From NCBI GenBank assembly GCA_025465145.1, contig JAODNS010000235.1:1-18819 (forward strand): a stretch of 18,819 nucleotides of DNA. The letters run 5' to 3'. The translations under genes were made by a program, and so were the position numbers. The notes beneath the pieces are model-generated. The model did not search any database. It was not told where the DNA came from and saw only the letters and a program-made list of their open reading frames with translations. The DNA is from Frankiales bacterium. Lineage in GTDB: Bacteria > Actinomycetota > Actinomycetes > Mycobacteriales > SCTD01. The number at the start of each line of letters is the position of its first letter. Position 1 is the first letter of the stretch. Below, piece by piece: positions 1-6,381 of the stretch.

Positions 1-2
1 GG

Positions 3-1514
3 GTGACGACCACAGCGGCGGCGGTGCACGTACCGCCGGCCGCGCCGCCGCCCGGCCGGTCCCGCGTGCCGCTGCGGCTGGGCGTCGCCGTGCTTGCCGG
101 GCTGCTGCTCGACCTCGTCTTCCCGCCGCACGACGTGTGGTTCCTCGCGCCCCTGCCCGTGGCAGCGCTGACGCTCGCCTGCCGCGGGGCGACGACCCGC
201 GCCGGCGCACTGGTCGGCCTGGCCGGCGGGCTCGCCTTCTTCCTCCCGTTGCTGGTGTGGACCGGGACGGTCGCGGGCCCGCCCGCGTGGCTCGCGCTGG
301 CCCTCCTGCAGGCGCTGTTCTTCGCGCCGCTCGGCGCCGCGCTCGCCGTGGTCACCCGGCTGCCGGGCTGGCCGGTCTGGGCGGCGGCGCTGTGGGTGGG
401 GGAGGAGGCGCTGCGCGACCGGATCCCGTTCGGCGGCTTCCCGTGGGGCCGGCTGGCCTTCAGCCAGGGCGACACGTGGCTCACGCCGCTGGCAGCCGTC
501 GGCGGCGCGCCGCTGGTCACCTTCGGGGTGGCGCTGCTCGGCTCGGCGCTCGCCGGGCTGGCCGTCCGGCAGCTGGCCGTCCCGCTCGTCGTCGCGGCCG
601 TCGTGCTCGTGGCTGCCCCGCTCGTGCCGACGCCGACCAGTGGCCAGCAGGTCACCGTCGCCGTCGTCCAGGGCAACGTGCCGCGGCTCGGCCTGGACGC
701 GTTCAGCCAGCGCGCGGCCGTCCTCGACAACCACGCGAACGCGACGCACGACCTCGCCGCCGACGTGCGCGCCGGGCGGGTGCCGCGGCCGGACCTGGTC
801 GTCTGGCCCGAGAACGCGTCCGACCTGGATCCCTACACCGACCCCGGCGCCGCCGCGACGATCGGCTCGGCGGTGAAGGACGTCGGCGTGCCGGTGCTGG
901 TCGGTGCTGTCCTGGAAGGCCCGGGCGACAAGGTGCGCAACGCCGGCATCGTCTGGGACCCGCTGCTCGGCGCCGGCCCGACGTACGTCAAGCGCCACCC
1001 GGTCCCGTTCGGCGAGTACATGCCGTACCGATCGCTCCTCCGCCGCATCAGCAAGAAGGTCGACCTCGTGCCGCGCGACTTCGCGGCCGGCCGGACGCCG
1101 GGGACGCTGACCGTCGGCCCCGCGCGGCTGGCCGACGTCATCTGCTACGAGGTCGCCTACGACGGGGTGGTGCGCGACGCCGAGCGGCGAGGCGGCAGGC
1201 TCTTGGTCGTGCAGACGAACAACGCCACCTTCGGCCGCAGCGGCGAGACCCATCAGCAGTTGGCCATGGGCCGCCTGCGCGCGGTCGAGCACGGGCGCGC
1301 CGTCCTCGTCGCCGCCACCAGCGGCGTGAGCGCCGTGATCGCTCCGGACGGCCGCACGGTCGCGCGGTCCGGCATCTTCACCCGCGACGTGCTCGTGCAG
1401 CGGGTGCCGCTGCGCTCGGCGGCCACGGTCGCCACGCGACTCGGCGTGCTGCCCGAGCTGCTGCTCGCCGGGCTCGGTGCCGCCGCACTGCTCGTCGGGC
1501 TGGTGCGCCGGTGA
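3..1514 (+). CDS. lnt: Apolipoprotein N-acyltransferase
   Basis: This is a membrane enzyme that N-acylates the lipid-modified N-terminal Cys of lipoproteins, the last step of lipoprotein maturation. The 503-residue reading frame has several hydrophobic segments in residues 25-210, a nitrilase-like domain (about 215-465) and a C-terminal hydrophobic helix (about 480-500), which is the Lnt architecture and usual length. The Glu-Lys-Cys triad is visible: E270 in VVWPENAS, K330 in YVKRHPVPFGEY and C381 in VICYEVAYDG. The GTG at position 3 is the first in-frame start visible. Upstream sequence is outside the window, so the true start may lie further left and no ribosome site can be judged. The stop overlaps the ppm1 start (GTGA), so translation is probably coupled. 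In M. tuberculosis Lnt and Ppm1 are fused in one protein; here they are separate. Confidence 0.93.
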   Translation: MTTTAAAVHVPPAAPPPGRSRVPLRLGVAVLAGLLLDLVFPPHDVWFLAPLPVAALTLACRGATTRAGALVGLAGGLAFFLPLLVWTGTVAGPPAWLALALLQALFFAPLGAALAVVTRLPGWPVWAAALWVGEEALRDRIPFGGFPWGRLAFSQGDTWLTPLAAVGGAPLVTFGVALLGSALAGLAVRQLAVPLVVAAVVLVAAPLVPTPTSGQQVTVAVVQGNVPRLGLDAFSQRAAVLDNHANATHDLAADVRAGRVPRPDLVVWPENASDLDPYTDPGAAATIGSAVKDVGVPVLVGAVLEGPGDKVRNAGIVWDPLLGAGPTYVKRHPVPFGEYMPYRSLLRRISKKVDLVPRDFAAGRTPGTLTVGPARLADVICYEVAYDGVVRDAERRGGRLLVVQTNNATFGRSGETHQQLAMGRLRAVEHGRAVLVAATSGVSAVIAPDGRTVARSGIFTRDVLVQRVPLRSAATVATRLGVLPELLLAGLGAAALLVGLVRR

Positions 1515-2248
1515 CCGTAGGCCGGGTGCTCGTCGTGGTTCCCACGTACAACGAGCGCGAGAACCTGCAGATCATCGCCGACCGGCTGCACGCCGCCGTC
1601 GCGGACGCCGACCTGCTCGTCGTCGACGACGGCAGCCCGGACGGCACGGGTCAGCTGGCCGACGAGCTGGCGCAGCAGCACGACTGGGTGCACGTGCTGC
1701 ACCGGCATGCCAAGTCGGGTCTGGGCGGCGCCTACGTCGCCGGCTTCGCGTGGGCGGCCGAGAAGGACTACGACGTCGTCGTCGAGATGGATGCGGACGG
1801 CTCGCACGCGCCCGAGCAGCTGCCGCGGCTGCTGGCCGCGCTGGAGAACGCGGATCTCGTGCTGGGCAGCCGGTACGTGCCGGGGGGCTCCGTCGTCAAC
1901 TGGCCCAAGTCGCGTGAGCTGCTGTCGCGCGGCGGCAACGCCTACACCCGGCTGCTGCTGCGCCTGCCGCTCAAGGACGCGACGGGCGGGTACCGCGCGT
2001 ACCGCCGGAAGGTCCTCGACGGGCTGCCGCTCGGCGACATCTCGCTGAAGGGCTACTGCTTCCAGGTCGACCTGGCCTGGCACGCGCTGCAGCAGGGCTA
2101 CCGCGTTGTCGAGGTGCCGATCACGTTCGTCGAGCGCGAGCGGGGCGACTCGAAGATGAGCCGCAAGATCGTCGCCGAGGCCCTCTGGCAGACGACGGTG
2201 TGGGGGCTGCGCCGCCGGCGGCAGCTGCCGGCCGCGAACGAGACCTGA
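1511..2248 (+). CDS. ppm1: Polyprenol monophosphomannose synthase (GT2 family)
   Basis: A family-2 glycosyltransferase that moves mannose from GDP-mannose to polyprenyl phosphate, making the lipid mannose donor for lipoglycans and protein O-mannosylation. The 245-residue protein has the N-terminal VVVPTYNERENL motif (residues 8-19), VVDDGSPDGT with D39-D40, the metal-binding D94-A-D96, GSRYVPGG, and the DATGGYRAY and RERGDSKMS motifs of the dolichyl-phosphate mannose synthase group. There is no C-terminal membrane domain, so it is a soluble catalytic subunit; in mycobacteria the equivalent domain is brought to the membrane by the Lnt-type partner. The GTG at 1511 was chosen because it overlaps the lnt stop and lies directly before the conserved start of the fold. 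Its stop overlaps the fxsA start (ATGA). Confidence 0.92.
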   Translation: MTVGRVLVVVPTYNERENLQIIADRLHAAVADADLLVVDDGSPDGTGQLADELAQQHDWVHVLHRHAKSGLGGAYVAGFAWAAEKDYDVVVEMDADGSHAPEQLPRLLAALENADLVLGSRYVPGGSVVNWPKSRELLSRGGNAYTRLLLRLPLKDATGGYRAYRRKVLDGLPLGDISLKGYCFQVDLAWHALQQGYRVVEVPITFVERERGDSKMSRKIVAEALWQTTVWGLRRRRQLPAANET

Positions 2249-2736
2249 TGGCGCCGCTGCTGTTCCTGGCCTTCATCGTCGTGCCGATCGCCGAGCTCTA
2301 CGTGCTCGTCCGAGTCGGCCAGCAGATCGGCGTGCTGCCGACGATCGCGATCCTGCTGGTCGACTCCCTGGTCGGCGCCTGGCTGCTCAAGCGCGAGGGC
2401 CGCAAGGCGTGGGCGGCGTTCCGGCGGGCGCTCGACGACAAGCGGGTGCCGGCCAAGGAGGTCGCCGACGGCGCGCTCGTCCTCTTCGGCGGGGCACTGC
2501 TGCTGACGCCGGGCTTGTTGTCCGACGTGCTCGGCCTGCTGTGCGTGCTGCCGCCCACCCGCGCCGCGCTGCGGGGCGTCCTCACCGGGCTGGTCGCGCG
2601 GCGGCTCGGCGTCGTGGGCCTGGCTGCCGGGATGGCCTCGTCCAGGCGCCGTACCCGCGTCGTGGAGGGCCAGGTCGTCGAGAACGCCGAAGGCCGCCCC
2701 CCGAGCGGGAGACGGCCTCTGGACGGGTCTGGGTAG
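2248..2736 (+). CDS. fxsA: FxsA family membrane protein
   Basis: A 162-residue cytoplasmic-membrane protein of the FxsA family. E. coli FxsA influences exclusion of phage T7, but no enzymatic role is established. The sequence begins MAPLLFLAFIVVPIAELYVL, the typical first helix. A second hydrophobic segment follows at about residues 28-45, then LLKREGRKAW, and the conserved GALLLTPGLLSDVLGLL segment at about 80-97. The C-terminus is polar and probably cytoplasmic. The ATG start overlaps the ppm1 stop by one base, so the gene is the last of a coupled three-gene operon. The lnt/ppm1-fxsA-rbpA neighbourhood is also found around Rv2050-Rv2053 of M. tuberculosis. Its stop is only one base from the convergent rbpA stop. 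Confidence 0.88.
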   Translation: MAPLLFLAFIVVPIAELYVLVRVGQQIGVLPTIAILLVDSLVGAWLLKREGRKAWAAFRRALDDKRVPAKEVADGALVLFGGALLLTPGLLSDVLGLLCVLPPTRAALRGVLTGLVARRLGVVGLAAGMASSRRRTRVVEGQVVENAEGRPPSGRRPLDGSG

Positions 2737-2737
2737 A

Positions 2738-3127
2738 TCAGGCGCTCTTCTTGCGGTCGCGCGCCTTGAGGTCCTTCTCGGCGGCCTTCACGCGGCCCTG
2801 GTACTCGTGCAGCACGGCGAGGCGCTCGGCGAGCACCTCCTCGAGTTCGGCGACACTGCGGCGCTCGAGCAGCATGTCCCAGTGGGTGCGGGCCGGCTTG
2901 GTCGGCTTGGCCTCCGGCTGCTCGCCGTCGCGCAGAAGCGCGGCCGCGCCGCAGACCTTGCACTCCCAGCGCGGCGGCACGTCGGCCTCGGCCGCGAAGG
3001 GCATCGTCGTGGCGTGCCCCTCCGGGCAGTCGTAGACGGCCTGGAGCCGCGGGGCGAACTCGGTGTGCCGGTCGCTCTCGTAGCTCACCGACCCGAGGCG
3101 GGTGCCTCGCAGGACGCGGTCACTCAT
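2738..3127 (-). CDS. rbpA: RNA polymerase-binding protein RbpA
   Basis: RbpA binds RNA polymerase and group I/II sigma factors, stabilises open complexes and supports housekeeping transcription in actinobacteria. The 129-residue protein shows the family layout: an N-terminal tail (SDRVLRGTRLGS), a core domain with candidate zinc ligands C34, H38, C56 and C59 (CPEGH ... CKVC), a basic linker, and a sigma-interaction helix pair around RTHWDMLLERRS (about residues 82-107). A Lys/Arg-rich tail of about 20 residues follows. Many mycobacterial RbpA proteins lack this zinc ligand set, so the protein is closer to the Streptomyces type. The ATG is preceded by GGAAGG at a 6-base gap. A sigma-R-like promoter lies upstream. 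Confidence 0.95.
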   Translation of the reverse strand: MSDRVLRGTRLGSVSYESDRHTEFAPRLQAVYDCPEGHATTMPFAAEADVPPRWECKVCGAAALLRDGEQPEAKPTKPARTHWDMLLERRSVAELEEVLAERLAVLHEYQGRVKAAEKDLKARDRKKSA

Positions 3128-3163
3128 GGCAGGCCTTCCGGATCAGGGGTGGTCGCCCAGTAC

Positions 3164-3189
3164 AACGACCGGGCACCTGCGAGGATTCC
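3164..3189 (-). promoter_or_regulatory. Sigma-R-type promoter upstream of rbpA
   Basis: On the minus strand GGAAT (3189-3185) is followed by exactly 18 bases and then GTT (3166-3164). This matches the published sigma-R (SigR/SigH disulfide-stress sigma) consensus GGAAT-N18-GTT. The implied start site gives a leader of roughly 30 bases before the rbpA ATG. In Streptomyces coelicolor rbpA is a known SigR target, so the site is in the expected place. This is seen by motif matching only; no expression data are available. Confidence 0.75.
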
Positions 3190-3228
3190 CTCGGATCAGG
3201 CTCGGCAACCCGTCCCCGGAGGAGCACC

Positions 3229-3630
3229 ATGTCCCGCTCGCTCGACTCGCGGCTGTCCGTCGCCCAGGTGTCCCTGGTGCGTACCGGTATCGGTGTGGGC
3301 ATGCTCACACACCCGAAGACGGTGCCGCAGCTGCTCGGCGTCGACTCCGCGGCCGCCGCCCGGATGAGCTGGGCCACCCAGATGCTCGGCGTGCGGGAGG
3401 TGTCGCTCGGCCTCGGGACGTACGTCGCGCTGCGGCGCGGCGATGCGCGCACGGCGCGGCTGTGGCTGCTCGCCGGCCTGCTCGCGGACGGCGTCGACGC
3501 GCTGGTGCTGTCCGCAGCCGTGGCGCGCGGGAAGGTGTCGCGACCGGCCGGGATCGCCGGCGTCGGGCTGGCCGGGGGAGCGGTGTACGCGCAGGTCGAG
3601 GCGCTGCAGAGCGCGCCGGCGGACGCCTGA
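3229..3630 (+). CDS. Small multi-pass membrane protein, DUF4267-like
   Basis: A 133-residue protein of unknown function. An excellent ribosome site (GGAGGA, 3218-3223) precedes the ATG. The sequence has about four hydrophobic stretches: residues 12-30, 50-67, 75-97 and 105-122. The short motifs MLGVREVSLGLGTY and ADGVDALVL recall small actinobacterial membrane proteins annotated as DUF4267 or a similar family; I assign this only tentatively. It is divergent from rbpA across a gap of about 100 bases and lies 74 bases before the NlpC/P60 gene, in the same orientation. No catalytic motif is visible. Confidence 0.75.
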   Translation: MSRSLDSRLSVAQVSLVRTGIGVGMLTHPKTVPQLLGVDSAAAARMSWATQMLGVREVSLGLGTYVALRRGDARTARLWLLAGLLADGVDALVLSAAVARGKVSRPAGIAGVGLAGGAVYAQVEALQSAPADA

Positions 3631-3660
3631 CCGCTCAGGTCCGGGCCCGGTTCGGCCGAC

Positions 3661-3692
3661 GGTGCTGGTACACCATGTGCAACACCAGCACC
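3661..3692 (+). promoter_or_regulatory. Perfect 9-bp hairpin abutting the ribosome site of the NlpC/P60 gene
   Basis: GGTGCTGGT (3661-3669) and ACCAGCACC (3684-3692) are exact inverted repeats around a 14-base loop. The right arm ends immediately before AGGAGG (3693-3698), which sits 6 bases before the GTG start at 3705. As RNA it could modulate ribosome access; as DNA it could be an operator. No function can be assigned from sequence alone. Confidence 0.5.
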
Positions 3693-3704
3693 AGGAGGCT
3701 CGCC

Positions 3705-4628
3705 GTGCAGCACCGTCGGAAGACGGATCGTCCTGCTGCCCTGCGGTCGCTGACAGCGCTCCTGGTGGCGTGCGGCCTGGCCGGATCGCTGCTCGCCGCG
3801 GCCGGCGGCAAGCGGGACGTCGTGGCAGACGTCCTGCAGATCGCCCGCCAGCAGCTGGGGGACAGCTACCAGTGGGGCGCCGAGGGCCCTGACCGCTGGG
3901 ACTGCTCCGGCTTCACGTCGTATCTGTGGCGCGAGGTCGGGGGAGTCGAGGACATCCCGCGCGTCTCGCGCGACCAGCAGGCCTGGGCGGTGCCGGTCCC
4001 ACGCGAACAGCTGCTGCCCGGCGACCTCGTCTTCTTCGGCAACCCGGTGACGCACGTGTCTCTCTACGCCGGCATGGGGCGCGTCCTGGACGCCTCGTCC
4101 TCGGCCGGCAAGGTGCTCGAACGGCCGCTGTGGTTCTCCGACGTCGTGCGGTACGGGCGCGTGCCGCGCAAGGGCATGCCGCGGGTGAAGCCGTGGACGC
4201 CGCCTGCCGTGGTGGCGCCGGCAGCACCCCCGGCCACCGCCGCGCTCAGCCGCCTGGTGCCGCAGACGGGCCTGCCGGCGCCGGACCTCGGCCCCCGGAC
4301 GCGGGTGGCCCGGAACGCCGCACGCAACGCCCAGTCCGTCGTGGGCTCGCGGGGCTGGAACGACTACCGGCTCGTGCGTGTCGCGTGGTGGCACGGCGGC
4401 GGGTCGCCGCTGCCGCTGACGCTGCCGGCGCTCGAGCGGGCGTCCCGGGCGGTGCCGCTCGGGCGAGCCCACGTGGGCGACCTCGTGCTGTACGGACGGC
4501 CCGCGAACCACGTCGGGATCTACCTGGGGCGCGGGTACATGGTCGACAGCTCCCCGAGCCTGCGCCGAGTTGTCGTACGCCGCGTGTTCGCGAGCCCGAC
4601 CGTGCGGGTGGTCCGTCCCGCCCGCTAG
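3705..4628 (+). CDS. Secreted protein with tandem NlpC/P60 domains, the second degenerate
   Basis: A probable secreted peptidoglycan hydrolase of 307 residues. A basic N-terminus and hydrophobic stretch (about residues 12-33, ending LLAAAGG) form a signal peptide. The first NlpC/P60 domain (about 38-150) has the catalytic cysteine C67 in WDCSGF, the PGDLVFF motif and H117 in THVSLYAG. A Pro/Ala-rich linker follows at about 160-200. The second domain (about 205-300) keeps GDLVLYG and H269 in NHVGIYLG, but the position of the catalytic Cys is Y221 (NDYRLV in place of DCSG). The C/Y-to-H spacing is 50 versus 48 residues, supporting a true duplicated fold. The GTG at 3705 was chosen because AGGAGG lies 6 bases upstream; an in-frame ATG at 3675 lies within the hairpin loop and has no ribosome site. 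Confidence 0.85.
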   Translation: MQHRRKTDRPAALRSLTALLVACGLAGSLLAAAGGKRDVVADVLQIARQQLGDSYQWGAEGPDRWDCSGFTSYLWREVGGVEDIPRVSRDQQAWAVPVPREQLLPGDLVFFGNPVTHVSLYAGMGRVLDASSSAGKVLERPLWFSDVVRYGRVPRKGMPRVKPWTPPAVVAPAAPPATAALSRLVPQTGLPAPDLGPRTRVARNAARNAQSVVGSRGWNDYRLVRVAWWHGGGSPLPLTLPALERASRAVPLGRAHVGDLVLYGRPANHVGIYLGRGYMVDSSPSLRRVVVRRVFASPTVRVVRPAR

Positions 4629-4652
4629 GGACACATCGGGCACACTGCGCAC

Positions 4653-5129
4653 GTGACGTCGCCGGAACGCCGCGGGAGCTTGCGCGCGGTCGCGCTGGCC
4701 GCGGTCCTGGGCCTCGGCATCGGTGCAGGTGCGTTCGCGCTCAGCCGGGACGGCGGCAGCACGCCGCGGTCCGAGGCGCCGCCGCTGCCGACCGTCGCGC
4801 CGTCCGGTCCGGTCAGCTCGCTGCCGCCGGAGTCGGCCGCCGAGCCGAACGGCCGCTACACCGCCGTGTTCCTCGCCGTCGCCCAGGACGCCAACGACGC
4901 CGAGGTGCTCCGGGCGCAGCGCCGGGCCAAGCAGCTCGGCTACACCGGCGGCATCGGCGACATCGACTGCACGCTCGGCGCGCGCAGCCAACTCGGCCTG
5001 CCAGCCGCAGGCACGTACACCGCGTACTCGGTCTTCTTCGACGACGCGGCGCTGGCGCGGCGGTTCGTCGCGGCCTACGGCTCGGGTGTCGTCGGTACGG
5101 CGCAGATCACCGCGGGCTGCCTGGACTGA
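4653..5129 (+). CDS. Membrane-anchored or secreted protein of unknown family
   Basis: I do not recognise this 158-residue protein. It has an N-terminal hydrophobic helix (about residues 11-30) after a short basic stretch, a Pro/Ser-rich low-complexity spacer (about 35-65), and a compact extracytoplasmic domain (about 66-158). The domain contains the pattern YTAVFLAV ... AQRRAKQLGY ... YTAYSVFFDDAALARRFV, weakly reminiscent of SPOR-like alpha/beta repeats; this is inference. It has two cysteines, C106 and C156, that could form a disulfide outside the cell. The GTG start is 24 bases after the NlpC/P60 stop with no clear ribosome site, so it is probably co-transcribed with that envelope gene. 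Confidence 0.7.
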   Translation: MTSPERRGSLRAVALAAVLGLGIGAGAFALSRDGGSTPRSEAPPLPTVAPSGPVSSLPPESAAEPNGRYTAVFLAVAQDANDAEVLRAQRRAKQLGYTGGIGDIDCTLGARSQLGLPAAGTYTAYSVFFDDAALARRFVAAYGSGVVGTAQITAGCLD

Positions 5130-5149
5130 GCGGCGCGCGGCTCCCCTCC

Positions 5150-5250
5150 CGCCTGCTCGCCGGTTCGCCGATAATCGACACTATGTCAGGTCACTGGCGA
5201 AGGGGCGTCCCTGCGGTCCGCGGCAGAGACGCCGAACCGGCAAGCACGCG
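5150..5250. other. Self-complementary intergenic element: possible bidirectional terminator or small RNA
   Basis: Between the convergent genes ending at 5129 and 5275, bases 5150-5167 pair with 5233-5250 at 16 of 18 positions (9 continuous base pairs, then two single mismatches further out). Inside lies a second hairpin: GGCGTC-C-CTGC (5204-5214) with GCAG-A-GACGCC (5223-5233), loop 8 bases. The segment between them (5168-5203) contains an unusually AT-rich patch for this genome (ATAATCGACACTATG). There is no clear T-run. The position suits a bidirectional terminator, but the long two-arm structure is larger than needed. It matches no RNA family I can recognise. Confidence 0.5.
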
Positions 5251-5274
5251 CTGGGCCGTTCGTACGAGCAAGCG

Positions 5275-5865
5275 CTACAGCGTCAGGAAGTCCTGCGTCG
5301 CGTACCAGGTGCCCGAGGACGTCCGGGCCACGCCGACGCCGACGTGGGTGAACGAGCTGCGCAGGATGTTGGCCTTGTGGCCGGCCGAGTTCATCCACAT
5401 GGTCATGAACTGCTCCGGGCTGGTGGCGCCGTAGGCGATGTTCTCGCCGGCGCCGCGGGCTCCGCAGCCGCTCATGATCGGCGACAGCGACTGGTGCGAG
5501 AAGTCCGCCGTGCCGGCCATGTGCGTGGACCACGTGCCGGCGTAGCCGGCGGCGCAGGTGGAGACCTTGAGGGGCGCGAGGCCGGCGGCGGTCCGCTCGA
5601 CGTTGACGAGCACCGCGATCCGGTTGGCGAAGGTCGAGGCCGCGTTGACGACCGTGACCTGAGGAGCCGGCGCCGGAGCGACGACGGTGACCACGGGCGC
5701 CGCGGGGCGGACCGCGCGCACGTGGTGCTTCCACGGCGCGCTCTTCGTGGCGCGCACGAGGGCGCCACCGGTCGGCGTCGTGTCCGCGTAGGCGGCCGGC
5801 AGGCCGAGGCCGAGCAGGCAGAACCCGGTCGCCGCCGTCACCGTCAGTGTGCGCAGAAGAGGCAT
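5275..5865 (-). CDS. Secreted CAP/SCP-domain protein
   Basis: A 196-residue exported protein of the CAP (SCP/PR-1-like) superfamily. The signal peptide ends near AAYA-DTT (about residue 27). A Pro/Val/Ala-rich spacer (about 50-72) leads to the CAP domain (about 75-196). It has NRIAVLVNVERTAAGLAPL, H115 in STHMA, H124 in DFSHQ, GENIAYG (E141), and WMNSAGHKANIL (H163), the usual CAP signature set. C104 and C134 could be disulfide-bonded. The biochemical role of bacterial CAP proteins is mostly unknown. It is divergent from the operon at 5953 and convergent with the unknown gene at 4653. No good ribosome site precedes the ATG, so the start is supported by the signal peptide rather than by a Shine-Dalgarno. 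Confidence 0.88.
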   Translation of the reverse strand: MPLLRTLTVTAATGFCLLGLGLPAAYADTTPTGGALVRATKSAPWKHHVRAVRPAAPVVTVVAPAPAPQVTVVNAASTFANRIAVLVNVERTAAGLAPLKVSTCAAGYAGTWSTHMAGTADFSHQSLSPIMSGCGARGAGENIAYGATSPEQFMTMWMNSAGHKANILRSSFTHVGVGVARTSSGTWYATQDFLTL

Positions 5866-5888
5866 GGAAGGTGTCTCGGCCGACTATG

Positions 5889-5907
5889 ACGGCCCTTGAG
5901 GGGCCGT
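5889..5907. promoter_or_regulatory. Perfect 7-bp inverted repeat in the divergent CAP/HTTM-operon intergenic region
   Basis: ACGGCCC (5889-5895) and GGGCCGT (5901-5907) flank a 5-base spacer. It lies 24 bases upstream of the CAP start and 46 bases before the GTG at 5953. It could be an operator for the divergent pair or a leader hairpin. The direct repeat GTGACG at 5912 and 5922 lies beside it. Confidence 0.35.
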
Positions 5908-5952
5908 TCGGGTGACGCAGCGTGACGACCCGCTCCCCCGTACGCTGCAGCC

Positions 5953-6381
5953 GTGCTCACCCGGGGCGGCCGTCGCGCGCGCACGGCAGCCACCGTTTTC
6001 GGAGGCGCGCTGCTGCTGGCCGGCACCATCGTCGGCCAGGACGACGCGTTCCCGTTCGGCCCGTTCCGGATGTACGCCACCCGCGACGACCCGAACGGAC
6101 TCGTCGTCTCCACGCGGGTGGAGGCCGTGGACCGCAGCGGCCGGGTGCTGGTCGTGCCGGACACGGCCACCGGCATGCGGCGGGCCGAGATCGAAGGGCT
6201 GGCCGCCCGGTTCCGCGACGAGCCCCAGCTGCTGGCCGATCTGAGCCGCGCGCACGACCGGCTGCACCCGGACGAGCCCGCGTACGACACCGTCCGGGTG
6301 GTCGAGCGCCGCTACCGCCTGCAGGACAGCCGCCCGTCCGGCGCGACGACCGAGACGGTGGTGGCGCAGTGGACGCGCTGA
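5953..6381 (+). CDS. Membrane-anchored protein of unknown function, partner of the HTTM gene
   Basis: A 142-residue protein with one N-terminal hydrophobic segment (about residues 11-27) followed by a soluble domain with the FPFGPFRMYATRDDP motif near residues 33-47. I know no characterised family. The GTG start was chosen because it is followed by the basic-hydrophobic N-terminus. A TANNNT-type -10 hexamer (TACGCT, 5941-5946) ends 6 bases before this GTG, consistent with a leaderless mRNA, which is common in actinobacteria. The 3' end overlaps the HTTM gene start by 13 bases, so the two are translationally coupled and probably work together at the membrane. Confidence 0.75.
   Translation: MLTRGGRRARTAATVFGGALLLAGTIVGQDDAFPFGPFRMYATRDDPNGLVVSTRVEAVDRSGRVLVVPDTATGMRRAEIEGLAARFRDEPQLLADLSRAHDRLHPDEPAYDTVRVVERRYRLQDSRPSGATTETVVAQWTR

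Noticed and set aside
137..1510. Long open reading frame on the plus strand running through lnt in another frame before ppm1
   Set aside because: It is an Arg/Ala-rich shadow typical of high-GC DNA. Only the part from 1511 encodes the recognisable ppm1 protein.
3120..4991. A 623-codon open frame on the minus strand opposite the NlpC/P60 region
   Set aside because: Low-complexity antisense shadow; the plus-strand genes have ribosome sites, signal peptides and conserved motifs.
5150..5260. Possible SRP RNA, ZTP riboswitch or TPP riboswitch (short similarities such as GTCAGGTC, ACTGGCG and CTGGCGAAGGG)
   Set aside because: The diagnostic conserved cores of these RNAs are absent or out of order, and no suitable downstream gene lies in the same direction.
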